From Rhizobium sp. Pop5 (GTDB lineage: Bacteria; Pseudomonadota; Alphaproteobacteria; Rhizobiales; Rhizobiaceae): DNA of 64,000 bases. The position numbers and the translations under genes were made by a program. This document shows, piece by piece, positions 32,322-41,759 of this stretch. The first letter of the stretch is position 1. Every line of letters begins with the position of its first letter. The DNA lies in assembly GCF_024721175.1 (NCBI RefSeq), contig NZ_CP099399.1, positions 3,180,001 through 3,244,000 on the forward strand, given 5' to 3'. The notes beneath the pieces were generated by a model. That model saw nothing but the letters and a program-made list of their open reading frames with translations, ran no database searches and had not been told where the DNA came from.

Positions 32322-33923
32322 TTAAAACACCTGCCGCAGGACAACGAACAGCACGAAGGCGATCGCGATCGAGGCCGGCAGCGTCAGCACCCAGGCCATC
32401 AGCATGTTGCGCACGGTCGACCATTGCAGGCCGGAACCGTTCGCCGCCATGGTGCCGGCAACGCCTGACGACAGCACATGCGTGGTCGAAACCGGCAAGC
32501 CGAGATGGTCCGCCGAAGCGATGGTGACCATCGCCACGACTTCGGCTGCCGCGCCCTGCCCGTAGGTCAGATGCGTCTTGCCGATCTTTTCGCCGACGGT
32601 GACGACGATGCGCTTCCAGCCCACCATCGTGCCGAGGCCAAGCGCAATAGCAACCGCCACCTTCACCCAGAGCGGAATGAACTTCGTCGCGTTGTCGACC
32701 GCCTTGTGATAGCTCGTCACCGCGGTGAGGTCGCCGGCGTCCATCGGCAGCAGCTTCTGCTTGTCGATCAGCTTCAGCGCCTCGCCGATCAGGTAGATGT
32801 CGTTGCGGACGTTGCCGACGAGATGGGTCGGCACCGCTTCGAGCGTCGGGAAGGCAGCGACTTCGGCGCTCGTCTGATGGATATATTGCTGCAGGGCCGG
32901 CGTCGTCGCATCCGTCCAGGTCTTGTTCTTGACGGCGTTGCTGACTTCGGCCTTGTAGTCGGTGACGGCCACACCGGGCTTCACATATTTGCCGAGCGCC
33001 GTTTCCACCTGGACCGATGCCGACTTATAGGCTTCGAGATAATTGACATCGGGCGTGCGGTTCAGCGCGAAGGCCGTCGGCACCAGACCGATCAAGATGA
33101 GCATGATGAGACCCATGCCCTTCTGGCCGTCGTTGGAGCCGTGGGCGAAGCTGACGCCGGTGCAGGTGAAGATCAGGATCGCGCGGATCCAGAGCGGCGG
33201 CGGCTTGTTGCCCTTCGGCTCTTCATAGAGCGCCTTGTTGCGCACCAGAAACTTCATGACCACGAGAAGGACCGCGGAAAGACCGAAGCCGATCAGCGGC
33301 GAGATCAGAAGCGACAGGCCGATATTGGTCGCTTGCGTCCAGTCAACGCCGCTCGTCGCGGTGCCTGCCGGCGCCAGGAACTGGTTGGCAAGACCGACGC
33401 CGATGATCGATCCCACAAGCGTATGCGAACTCGACGACGGCAGGCCGAGATACCAGGTTCCGAGGTTCCAGACGATCGCGGCAATCAGCAGCGCAAAGAC
33501 CATCGCGAGGCCGGAACCGGAGCCGACCTGCAGGATCAGTTCCACCGGCAGCAGCGCCAGAATGCCGAAAGCGACGGCGCCGCTTGAGGTCAGCACGCCG
33601 AGAAAGTTGAAGAAACCCGACCAGATGACGGCGAATTCCGCCGGCATTGAACGGGTGTAGATAACGGTGGCGACGGCATTGGCCGTATCATGGAAGCCGT
33701 TGACGAATTCGAACCCGAGCGCGATCAGCAGCGCAAGACCAAGCAGAATCCAGGGAACGGCAACTGCGGTTGTCAGGTCGCGGGTGAGTGCATAGGCGAC
33801 ATATCCGAGGCCGCAGATAAGAACGAGTGCGAATACCGGCAAGAACCATTTGCCGGATGAATTCGAACCGTGGAGCGGGTGGGAAGTGTCGCTATGAACC
33901 TGGCTGGGGGCGATATCGGCCAT
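32322..33923 (-). CDS. pit: Low-affinity inorganic phosphate transporter, Pit family
   Basis: 533 residues. The two PiT signature regions are present in inverted repeat halves: FEFVNGFHDTANAVATVIYT early and SADHLGLPVSTTHVLSSGVA late. Between membrane blocks, about residues 290-400, is a long hydrophilic stretch, as in the longer bacterial PitA-like proteins. Pit imports metal-phosphate with protons. No phoU-like gene (often paired in rhizobia as phoU-like/pit) is beside it on this strand. ATG 33923 chosen by homology of the hydrophilic N terminus; it has a weak ribosome binding site. Confidence 0.93.
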   Translation of the reverse strand: MADIAPSQVHSDTSHPLHGSNSSGKWFLPVFALVLICGLGYVAYALTRDLTTAVAVPWILLGLALLIALGFEFVNGFHDTANAVATVIYTRSMPAEFAVIWSGFFNFLGVLTSSGAVAFGILALLPVELILQVGSGSGLAMVFALLIAAIVWNLGTWYLGLPSSSSHTLVGSIIGVGLANQFLAPAGTATSGVDWTQATNIGLSLLISPLIGFGLSAVLLVVMKFLVRNKALYEEPKGNKPPPLWIRAILIFTCTGVSFAHGSNDGQKGMGLIMLILIGLVPTAFALNRTPDVNYLEAYKSASVQVETALGKYVKPGVAVTDYKAEVSNAVKNKTWTDATTPALQQYIHQTSAEVAAFPTLEAVPTHLVGNVRNDIYLIGEALKLIDKQKLLPMDAGDLTAVTSYHKAVDNATKFIPLWVKVAVAIALGLGTMVGWKRIVVTVGEKIGKTHLTYGQGAAAEVVAMVTIASADHLGLPVSTTHVLSSGVAGTMAANGSGLQWSTVRNMLMAWVLTLPASIAIAFVLFVVLRQVF

Positions 33924-34201
33924 GGCATAGTTCCTTATTCCGTTTTCAAATTTGCCTTTTGTTAATAATTCCGCAGCGTGAAGCTCTCATGACGCCTCGC
34001 CTCACCCATCCCGTAACGCACTGACATCAGGCAATATTAGCCGTCGTAGTTGTCCGGCGCATTCGCAAGAGTTACCGTGTCACAATCCCGGTCGGTCGGG
34101 GTGATAGCCTCGCAACAATAGGAATGCCTGACAGGCGTATGAGTGCCTTTCCGGCCGAAGCCCCGGCGCTAGATCAACGATTGTGCGGAGGCCCTGAAGA
34201 T

Positions 34202-35380
34202 ATGCCATCGACCGATCTCCTGCTGACGTTCAATGCCGGCTCCTCGACCGTCAAGATCGGCATCTTCGCAATCGAAGGCGCCGAGGCGCGGCGGATCGGC
34301 AAGGGCGTGATCGATTTTCGCGCCGAACCGCTTTCGCTCGATCTGACGGAGGGAGCGCGGACATTCGAGGTGCCGCTGAAGGCCAAGGTGACGGAAGATC
34401 TGCGCGACATCGTCGACGAGACCTTCGCCCTTCTCGCCGACCATTTCGACATGACCGCAGTGCGTGGCGCCGGCCATCGCGTCGTGCATGGCGGCGACCG
34501 CTTCACGAAAGCGGCTGCCCTCGACGAGGCCGCTATCGATGCCATCGAGGCCCTGACCCCGCTTGCGCCCCTGCATCAGCCGCAGGCGCTGCGCTTCATC
34601 CGTGCGCTCCGGCATTTCAAGCCGCAACTTGCCCAGACGGCCTCCTTCGACACGGCCTTCCACGCGACCCAGGAAGATCTCGTCCGCCGCCTCGCCATTC
34701 CCCGCGCTCTGCATGAGCAGGGCATCAAGCGTTACGGCTTCCACGGACTTTCCTATAAGTTCATCTCCCGCGAACTTCGCCGCGAGGCGCCCCGCGCGGC
34801 AAAGGCGGTGGTCGCCCATCTCGGCAGCGGCGCCAGCCTCTGCGCTTTGGATCAAGGCGTCAGCCGGGATTGCAGCATGGGTTTTTCGGCGCTCGACGGC
34901 ATTCCCATGGCGACGCGCCCAGGCTGGCTCGATCCCGGCGTCATCCTGCATCTGGCAGGCGAGAAGAAGCAGTCGTTCAAGGAGATCGAGGATCTGCTCT
35001 ATCATCGCTCCGGCCTGCTCGGCGTTTCCGGCATCAGCGCCGATACGCGCGAGCTGTTGAAGGACGATCGACAGGAGGCGCGGGAGGCGATCGACCTTTT
35101 CACACTGCGCATCGCCGGCGAAATCGGCCGCATGGCGGCAACGCTCGACGGCATCGACGCCGTCGTTTTCACTGCCGGCATCGGCGAGCATCAGCCGGAG
35201 ATCCGCGCCGGCGTGGCGAAACGGCTGTCCTGGCTCGGCCTTTCAATCGACCCGGAGGCCAACGCCGCCAATGATTTCACCATCAGCACGCGGGAGAGCC
35301 GCATTGCCGCTCATGTCGTCGCCACCGATGAGGAACAGATCATCGCCGACGAGGCGCTGTCCATTCTTCGCAGTGACTGA
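34202..35380 (+). CDS. ackA: Acetate kinase (acetate/propionate family)
   Basis: 392 residues from ATG 34202, with GGAGG at 34187-34191. ASKHA-type kinase: N-terminal phosphate loop FNAGSSTVKIGIF, GAGHRVVHGG, FDTAFH with catalytic Asp, YGFHGLSYKF, AHLGSGASLCAL, and GIGEHQPEIR near the C terminus. It interconverts acetate plus ATP and acetyl phosphate. No pta or phosphoketolase gene is adjacent, although in rhizobia acetyl phosphate can come from phosphoketolase. Family hallmarks vary slightly (Thr-Val in place of Ser-Leu in the first loop). Confidence 0.9.
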   Translation: MPSTDLLLTFNAGSSTVKIGIFAIEGAEARRIGKGVIDFRAEPLSLDLTEGARTFEVPLKAKVTEDLRDIVDETFALLADHFDMTAVRGAGHRVVHGGDRFTKAAALDEAAIDAIEALTPLAPLHQPQALRFIRALRHFKPQLAQTASFDTAFHATQEDLVRRLAIPRALHEQGIKRYGFHGLSYKFISRELRREAPRAAKAVVAHLGSGASLCALDQGVSRDCSMGFSALDGIPMATRPGWLDPGVILHLAGEKKQSFKEIEDLLYHRSGLLGVSGISADTRELLKDDRQEAREAIDLFTLRIAGEIGRMAATLDGIDAVVFTAGIGEHQPEIRAGVAKRLSWLGLSIDPEANAANDFTISTRESRIAAHVVATDEEQIIADEALSILRSD

Positions 35381-35407
35381 TCAAGATCAATGGCGGCAGG
35401 ATCGCCG

Positions 35408-35743
35408 CTACTGTGCCTTGTCGGTTGCACCAGGCGTGATCGGCACAGTCCCGGCTGCCTTCGGAGACACCGCCGGTCCTGAGGGCTCGGCCGCGCTCGG
35501 GACCGCGGGCGTCGTCGATGCGGTCTGAGTGGGATCGGTCGTCTGCCTCGGCCAGAGTGCGGCGCCTGCGGTTGCGAGGAGAACGATGACGATGCCGGTG
35601 CCGATCACATGCCAGGCCGAAAAGGCGCGCCGACCGCCGGCTGTGATATCTTCATCCTCGTCGTCGTCCGGCACCTGCTCCAGCGGCAGGCCGGTCTTTT
35701 CATCCACGGGCAGATTGTTGTGGTCATCGAGATATCGAGTCAT
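35408..35743 (-). CDS. Hypothetical single-pass membrane protein, 111 residues
   Basis: ATG 35743 follows GGGAGGG. The N-terminal 45 residues are acidic and cytoplasmic-looking (DDHNNLPVDEKTGLP, DDDEDEDITAGG), then one membrane helix (GTGIVIVLLATAGAALW), then a low-complexity tail rich in Pro, Thr, Ala and Ser. I do not recognise a named family. Convergent with ackA (27 bases between stops). Composition suggests a periplasmic, unfolded tail. Confidence 0.7.
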   Translation of the reverse strand: MTRYLDDHNNLPVDEKTGLPLEQVPDDDEDEDITAGGRRAFSAWHVIGTGIVIVLLATAGAALWPRQTTDPTQTASTTPAVPSAAEPSGPAVSPKAAGTVPITPGATDKAQ

Positions 35744-35930
35744 GTGATGCCCTCCCATCTGTGCGGTGCGAACGCGGCACCCGGCAAAATGTTCCATTGA
35801 CCGGGCATCGAACGGAACAGCCGACAAGCAAAATCTAAAGTTGGTGAAAACCATCAGGCGTTGTTCCCGGAAGGCCGTATCGTCGGCTATGCATCTTGGG
35901 CAAGATGCAAGGTCCAACCGAGGAAACGAT

Positions 35931-36119
35931 ATGAAGGGTTTCGCTGCCACGCTCACCGCCGCGCGGCTGGAAAAGGCGCTCGCTTTTTATATGACGTCGG
36001 AAGCCCGGCGGGATGGTTCAGCCGATCCGGTTGAGCCGATGGAAGAACGCGAGGCGCATGAGATCCGCACGAGCGAACGCGCCCGTGATGCGGAAGAGCG
36101 CGCCGAGGCTGCTTGGTAA
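35931..36119 (+). CDS. Hypothetical small protein, 62 residues
   Basis: ATG 35931 preceded by GAGGAAACG; longer in-frame starts upstream lack a binding site. The product begins MKGFAATLTAARLEKALAFY and continues into a highly charged Glu/Arg-rich helix with repeated ERARDAEERAE-like turns, probably one long amphipathic helix. No signal peptide or membrane segment. Function unknown. It ends two bases before a hairpin and is convergent with pobR. Confidence 0.55.
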   Translation: MKGFAATLTAARLEKALAFYMTSEARRDGSADPVEPMEEREAHEIRTSERARDAEERAEAAW

Positions 36120-36121
36120 GT

Positions 36122-36139
36122 GATCGCCCTCCGGCGATC
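36122..36139. terminator. Hairpin between the 62-residue gene and pobR
   Basis: GATCGCC (36122-36128) pairs perfectly with GGCGATC (36133-36139) over a four-base loop between two convergent stop codons. There is no T run, so it is a weak terminator candidate. Confidence 0.35.
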
Positions 36140-36150
36140 GATTGCAAGCT

Positions 36151-37041
36151 CTATGCTCCCTCAAGCCGGACCTTCTCCTTCATGCGCCAGACCCGCGGCG
36201 TTTCTCCCGTATATTTGAGGAAGAAGCGCGAGAAATAAGCGGGATCGGCAAAGCCGAGCTGAAATCCGATCTCCTGAACGCTGGCGAGCGTAAAAACGAG
36301 CTGACGCTTCGCTTCTTCGATGAGCTTCCCCGCGATCAATTCGTGAGGCGTATTACCGGCCATTGACCGGACGATCCGAGTGAGGTGCGTCGGCGAAACC
36401 CCGATTTCCCTGGCATAGAAGGAAGCGGGCTTGTGTGATCGAAAATGCCGCTGGATCAGTTCGTTCAGCATTTCCATCCGCCGCACGTTCTCGTTTAACG
36501 GAGGCTCCTGCTTATTCCCCTGGTGGGAAATCCTTGCCGTCAGCCGCAACACCAGGGCGACATAGGCGGCCAGCACCTCGTTGCGACCGCTGCGGCGGCT
36601 TTCAAATTCTTCGCCCAATCGCCTCAATGTCTGCATGACATAGATCGCTTCGGCATTATGAGGATCGAGCGGCGTCAGATGCGGCGTTGCCAGCCACTCG
36701 CCGACGTGGCTTCGCTCGCCGGGCGGATGACTGAGATGGGATCTGAGCGTGGTGATGACGATGCCATCGATATCGCGTGAGAAACGAAAGCCGTGGTGGA
36801 GCCCAGGGGGAACGGTGATGACCGCCGGCGGATGGATGGCGTGGCTCTTCTCGCCGAAGATCGCATCGCCCGAACCGGCTTCGATGTACAATATCTGAAA
36901 GAAGCTTTCGTGGCGGTGGAGCCGAATCTCCCATTGATGCAGGCTGCTGCGGGAGCGAATTGTTTCGCAGTGCAACCAAAAATCCGGTTCTCGGCCGGTA
37001 TTTTCACCATAGAGCTCATAGGTGGGTACATGCCTGCTCAT
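36151..37041 (-). CDS. pobR: AraC-family regulator PobR
   Basis: 296 residues from ATG 37041, with GGGAGGAG before it; the longer frame overlaps pobA and was rejected. An N-terminal cupin sensor (HRHESFFQILYIEAGSGDAIF, about 35-60) and a C-terminal double helix-turn-helix (ASFYAREIGVSPTHLTRIVR and EIGFQLGFADPAYFSRFF) are clear. Divergent from pobA with about 117 bases between starts, the normal arrangement for the 4-hydroxybenzoate-responsive activator of pobA in rhizobia. The effector is inferred from that context. Confidence 0.88.
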   Translation of the reverse strand: MSRHVPTYELYGENTGREPDFWLHCETIRSRSSLHQWEIRLHRHESFFQILYIEAGSGDAIFGEKSHAIHPPAVITVPPGLHHGFRFSRDIDGIVITTLRSHLSHPPGERSHVGEWLATPHLTPLDPHNAEAIYVMQTLRRLGEEFESRRSGRNEVLAAYVALVLRLTARISHQGNKQEPPLNENVRRMEMLNELIQRHFRSHKPASFYAREIGVSPTHLTRIVRSMAGNTPHELIAGKLIEEAKRQLVFTLASVQEIGFQLGFADPAYFSRFFLKYTGETPRVWRMKEKVRLEGA

Positions 37042-37083
37042 GGGGCTCCTCCCGCGCCAATGTTCGATTAATGCAATTTTTAG

Positions 37084-38331
<1,248 letters not shown>

Positions 38332-38349
38332 TAACAGGATAGCTCGATA

Positions 38350-38371
38350 CGCCCGATCCTGGAATCGGGCG
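38350..38371 (+). terminator. Hairpin after pobA
   Basis: CGCCCGAT (38350-38357) pairs perfectly with ATCGGGCG (38364-38371) around a six-base loop, 18 bases after the pobA stop. No clear T run follows. Confidence 0.45.
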
Positions 38372-38506
38372 GCCTGCACTGAAGCAGCCGCCACAGTAGA
38401 TCGTCATGATGGCGTCATCGTTGTCCCGGCATTATATCGTCTGAAGGTTTCTGCTGACCGAAATTGATAAATCGCATGAATAGGCAGAGAATACCGGGTT
38501 CGGGCG

Positions 38507-38539
38507 ACGCAATATCAGCGCAATATCAGCGCAATATAC
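38507..38539. repeat. Three tandem copies of an 11-base unit in a 390-base gene-free stretch
   Basis: The unit (R)CGCAATATCA occurs three times in a row at 38507-38517, 38518-38528 and, with its last two bases changed, 38529-38539. It lies about 185 bases upstream of the VCBS-domain gene. Apart from this and the pobA hairpin, I see no gene or RNA in 38372-38723; the stretch probably holds the promoter of the VCBS gene. Could be a regulator-binding cluster or simple replication slippage. Confidence 0.6.
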
Positions 38540-38723
38540 GACATGAATCTTCGTCATCAGAGGGACAGATGCCGGGGCCGGTTCTTCTGTTGGAATGTTC
38601 GAGCTGGGCACAATGGACCTGTTGGATTTAACGGGTGGAATTGATCTGACGCCCCTTCAATTTCGATTGCCAGATACCCGATAGAGTTGCATAGTCGACC
38701 ACACATCTAAACGGGGGATAGAA

Positions 38724-39551
38724 ATGGCAAACCACAAGCCGGTCGCAGGTGATGTTTACCTGCCTGTTTTCGACATCGACCACCCGATCGACGGCGACAT
38801 CCTGGAAAACTCCTCCGATTCCGATGGAGATCAGCTGCGCCTGAATTTCGTCAACGGGCAGCGAATTCAGCAGCCGTCCGATCCGGATGGACCCGCCACG
38901 ACAACGACAATCGCGGGGAAATACGGCACGCTGACCGTCTATTCCAACGGCAACTACACCTATGAACTCGATCACTCCAACCCGGTGGTATCAGCACTTG
39001 GCCCGGGCGACCAACTCGCCGACCAGTTCAATTTCAAGATCTCGGACGGCAAAGGCGCCACCGACTTCGGCCTACTCAACATCGCGGTCGACCTGCCGGA
39101 ACGGGGGGACGTCTTCGTCAATTTCGAGGATGTCGGCAAACATGACTTTCCCACCGGCTACAAGGGCTTCGATTGGGGCGCTTGGCGAGACGGCGACGAT
39201 GCGACGGTGCAGAAGGAGGCTGACGGCAACCATTATCTGTCGGGCGGCGTATTCTGGACGCCCATTTATTCGGCTGATGGCGGCCCGTTCCAGATCAAAC
39301 AATTCGAAGTTGCCAACGGCACATCGGACTATGACAACGTCCTGACGATCGAAGGCCGGCTGAACGACAATATCGTGTTCTCGACCACCGTGACGATAAC
39401 CGCCGACAGCATCCACGATCCCCAGCTGATCGACCTCAGCGGCTACGGCCCGATCGACTATCTTCTGCTCGATAGCGAACCGATCATCACCGAAACGAGC
39501 GGCCCCGATTATTTCGGCGCGCAATATGACAATTTTCATTTCCTCGTTTGA
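38724..39551 (+). CDS. VCBS/cadherin-like domain protein with a C-terminal jelly-roll-like half
   Basis: 275 residues. Residues about 1-130 form one VCBS-type Ig-like repeat: DGDQLRLNFVNG, then YGTLTVYSNGNYTYELD and DQFNFKISDGKGATDFG, the familiar closing strands. Residues about 130-275 (VFVNFEDVG, GYKGFDWGAW, YFGAQYDNFHFLV) look like the beta-jelly-roll module found in surface proteins. There is no Sec signal and no GGxGxD RTX repeat. The end, acidic then hydrophobic (DNFHFLV), fits a type I secretion signal. Probably extracellular adhesion or matrix protein; inference. Confidence 0.7.
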   Translation: MANHKPVAGDVYLPVFDIDHPIDGDILENSSDSDGDQLRLNFVNGQRIQQPSDPDGPATTTTIAGKYGTLTVYSNGNYTYELDHSNPVVSALGPGDQLADQFNFKISDGKGATDFGLLNIAVDLPERGDVFVNFEDVGKHDFPTGYKGFDWGAWRDGDDATVQKEADGNHYLSGGVFWTPIYSADGGPFQIKQFEVANGTSDYDNVLTIEGRLNDNIVFSTTVTITADSIHDPQLIDLSGYGPIDYLLLDSEPIITETSGPDYFGAQYDNFHFLV

Positions 39552-39781
39552 TCGGCGAAGGAGAGGCGGGCGCCCCTCCGGGAAATCTGAGCTTGATAGG
39601 CGCGGCAACACGTCAAGCGCCCACCGTGATCCTGCCCCGAGGTTCCTAGCCAACGTCAATATGTAAGCGAAGGCGAGCCGCCATTGGCCTGGCCAAGAGG
39701 TCGGTTTCCGGGATGAAGGCAATTGTGTTTGTTCCCGCTACGGGTCTATGTTGCCGCATCTTTGTCTCGGAGGACCGCGCC

Positions 39782-40771
39782 ATGGAATATCGTCGTCTTG
39801 GAAAATCCGGCCTGCAGGTCAGTGAATTTTCGTTCGGATCGTGGGTTACCTTCGGCAGGCAGGTCGAAGGCAGCGATGCCGTCAGTCTGATGACGCGTGC
39901 CTATGACGCCGGCATCAACTTCTTCGACAATGCCGAAGGCTACGAAAGCGGAAAATCCGAGATCGTCATGGGCCAGGCGCTCAAGACCTTGGGCTGGAGC
40001 CGGGATAGCTTCATCGTTTCGAGCAAGGTGTTCTGGGGCGGCAGCAAGCCGACGCAGCGCGGGCTGTCGCGCAAGCACGTCACCGACGCCGCCCACGCCG
40101 CCCTCAAGCGCCTGCAGGTGGACTATCTCGATCTCTATTTCTGTCACCGTCCCGATATCGATACGCCGATCGAAGAAACGGTTCGTGCCATGCACGACCT
40201 CGTCGCCCAAGGCAAAGTCCTCTACTGGGGTACGTCGGAGTGGTCGGCCCAGCAATTGACCGAAGCCTATGCGGTAGCCCGCGATCTCAGGATCACGCCG
40301 CCGACGATGGAGCAGCCGCAATACAATGTTTTCGAACGCCAGAAGGTCGAAGCTGATTACCTGCCGCTTTACGATCTGATGGGGCTCGGCACCACGATCT
40401 GGTCGCCGCTTGCCTCGGGCGTCCTGACCGGCAAGTACAATGACGGCGTGCCCAACGACAGCCGCATGAACCTGCCGGGTTATGAATGGTTGAAGGAGAA
40501 ATGGGCCAGCGACGCCGGCCGCGCGCAGCTTGCGCAAGTCGCGAAACTGGCCGATCTCGCCGGGCAGATCGGCATTTCGATCACCCACCTTGCCCTGCTC
40601 TGGTGTCTTTCCAACCGCAATGTCTCGACGGTGATCCTCGGCGCCTCGCGGATGAGCCAGTTGGAGGACAACCTTGCTGCGCTTGCCCACAAGGACAAGC
40701 TTACCGCCGATGTGCTCACCCGAATCGATGACATTGTCGGAAACAAACCGGCGGCTCCACGACGGTTTTAA
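39782..40771 (+). CDS. Aldo/keto reductase, potassium-channel beta-subunit-like group
   Basis: 329 residues from ATG 39782, after GGAGGA. TIM-barrel NADPH reductase with the catalytic tetrad visible: Asp and Tyr in NFFDNAEGYESGKSE, Lys in SSKVFWGG, His in DLYFCHRPD. The start MEYRRLGKSGLQVSEFSFGS and the LASGVLTGKYNDGVP loop place it with the AKR6/Kv-beta-like bacterial enzymes acting on small aldehydes. The frame is open 69 bases further upstream without a binding site. Stands alone between unrelated genes. Confidence 0.9.
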   Translation: MEYRRLGKSGLQVSEFSFGSWVTFGRQVEGSDAVSLMTRAYDAGINFFDNAEGYESGKSEIVMGQALKTLGWSRDSFIVSSKVFWGGSKPTQRGLSRKHVTDAAHAALKRLQVDYLDLYFCHRPDIDTPIEETVRAMHDLVAQGKVLYWGTSEWSAQQLTEAYAVARDLRITPPTMEQPQYNVFERQKVEADYLPLYDLMGLGTTIWSPLASGVLTGKYNDGVPNDSRMNLPGYEWLKEKWASDAGRAQLAQVAKLADLAGQIGISITHLALLWCLSNRNVSTVILGASRMSQLEDNLAALAHKDKLTADVLTRIDDIVGNKPAAPRRF

Positions 40772-40869
40772 CGAGGAAAGGACGGTAGTCGGTCGGAAGC
40801 CTTTTACGGAGATTCCTTCGAAAGCAATTGGTTACACCGGAACGAATCGCACCGACATCTGTTGAATCG

Positions 40870-40884
40870 CGAATCAATGATTCG
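40870..40884. promoter_or_regulatory. 15-base perfect palindrome just upstream of the DUF982 gene
   Basis: CGAATCA-A-TGATTCG, seven-base perfect arms, ends 12 bases before the ATG at 40897. It could be a regulator site or, at this distance, affect translation as a small hairpin. Only the symmetry is seen. Confidence 0.35.
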
Positions 40885-40896
40885 TGAGGTGCAGAA

Positions 40897-41262
40897 ATGT
40901 CCGACTTGACCGACCCGACACCCGTCCCGATCAGGATGATATCTGTTCAAATCCAGGGTGTCGGCAGATATCGAAGCGCCCACACCGTCGCCGATCTCGC
41001 CGGAATGCTGATATCCGATGACTGGCTCAGCCAAGCCGGGGACCCGACATTCCAGCGAGCGTTGGTTGCGTGCCTGACCGCTCTCACAGATCAGTCGGGC
41101 GGTGATCGAGCTCGCAAGGCTTTTGTCGCCGCGGCGAGAGCTGCCGGCATTGCCCTGCTTCCGGATGATGCGCCCGACCTGATCGGCAGCCGCATGTCAA
41201 AGATGCCGCGCCGCAAAGGCCGAACCAGCAACCGCCCACCAGATCTTCACCATCCGCATTAA
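40897..41262 (+). CDS. DUF982 domain protein
   Basis: 121 residues. Recognised as DUF982 from the pattern VQIQGVGRYRSAHTVADLAGML, then SQAGDPTFQRALVACLTAL and ARKAFVAAARAAGIAL; these small proteins are abundant and multi-copy in Rhizobiales and have no known function. The C-terminal 25 residues are basic and low in complexity. No signal peptide or membrane helix. The next gene, a 45-residue membrane peptide, follows after 30 bases and may be co-transcribed. Confidence 0.8.
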   Translation: MSDLTDPTPVPIRMISVQIQGVGRYRSAHTVADLAGMLISDDWLSQAGDPTFQRALVACLTALTDQSGGDRARKAFVAAARAAGIALLPDDAPDLIGSRMSKMPRRKGRTSNRPPDLHHPH

Positions 41263-41292
41263 CGACCGACGTTTGCGGCGCGAGGCAAACTC

Positions 41293-41430
41293 ATGAGAAT
41301 GTTGATGATGATCATCATCGGAGCGATGGTAGCATCGATCCTCGGCATCCTGGTGATCAAGCCATTCGATCGCGGCAGCGGCAAGAGCGAAACACCGCCA
41401 GCAGTCATCCAACAGCCGGAGCCGAAGTGA
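41293..41430 (+). CDS. Small membrane protein, 45 residues
   Basis: ATG 41293 preceded by GAGG at 41282-41285. One membrane helix (MLMMIIIGAMVASILGILVI) is followed by a hydrophilic Pro/Ser/Lys tail ending in PEPK. I do not recognise the family. It lies 30 bases after the DUF982 gene in the same direction. Codon use is like the neighbours. No terminator is seen after it. Confidence 0.5.
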   Translation: MRMLMMIIIGAMVASILGILVIKPFDRGSGKSETPPAVIQQPEPK

Positions 41431-41759
41431 CGACGTTTGAAATCAAGTGGTTGTCACGACCATGACATGCGCGACCAAATCTCCGGGCGCCGGATTGGTT
41501 GTCCCTGATAGTTCTCTGGAATGGAACCGGTGCATTGGCCACGTGGCCACTTCTTTCCGGAAGAGTATCCCATTGAAACGGCGCAGGCATTGGCAAAATT
41601 TTTTCGCGGCGCAGCGTCTTCTGCTGGTTGATCTTCGCCAGCTGGAATACCCTTTACAGGCACCGATGTCAGCGATGCGCGACTTCGAGAGCGGCGTCTT
41701 TCGTTATCCGGCCCTAGCAGAATTTCGCGGACACGTTCGCAAGAGATCTCGATGGTCGA
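41431..41759. other. Gene-free stretch between a small membrane protein and the chemoreceptor
   Basis: Weak open frames exist on both strands (for example 41447-41773 plus, 41454-41663 minus) but none has a ribosome binding site, a recognisable domain or neighbour-like codon use. The only structure I see is the perfect 12-base palindrome GGCCACGTGGCC at about 41536-41547. Confidence 0.5.

Noticed and set aside
38507..38539. Possible CRISPR array
   Set aside because: Units are 11 bases, directly adjacent, without spacers; no cas genes in the window.
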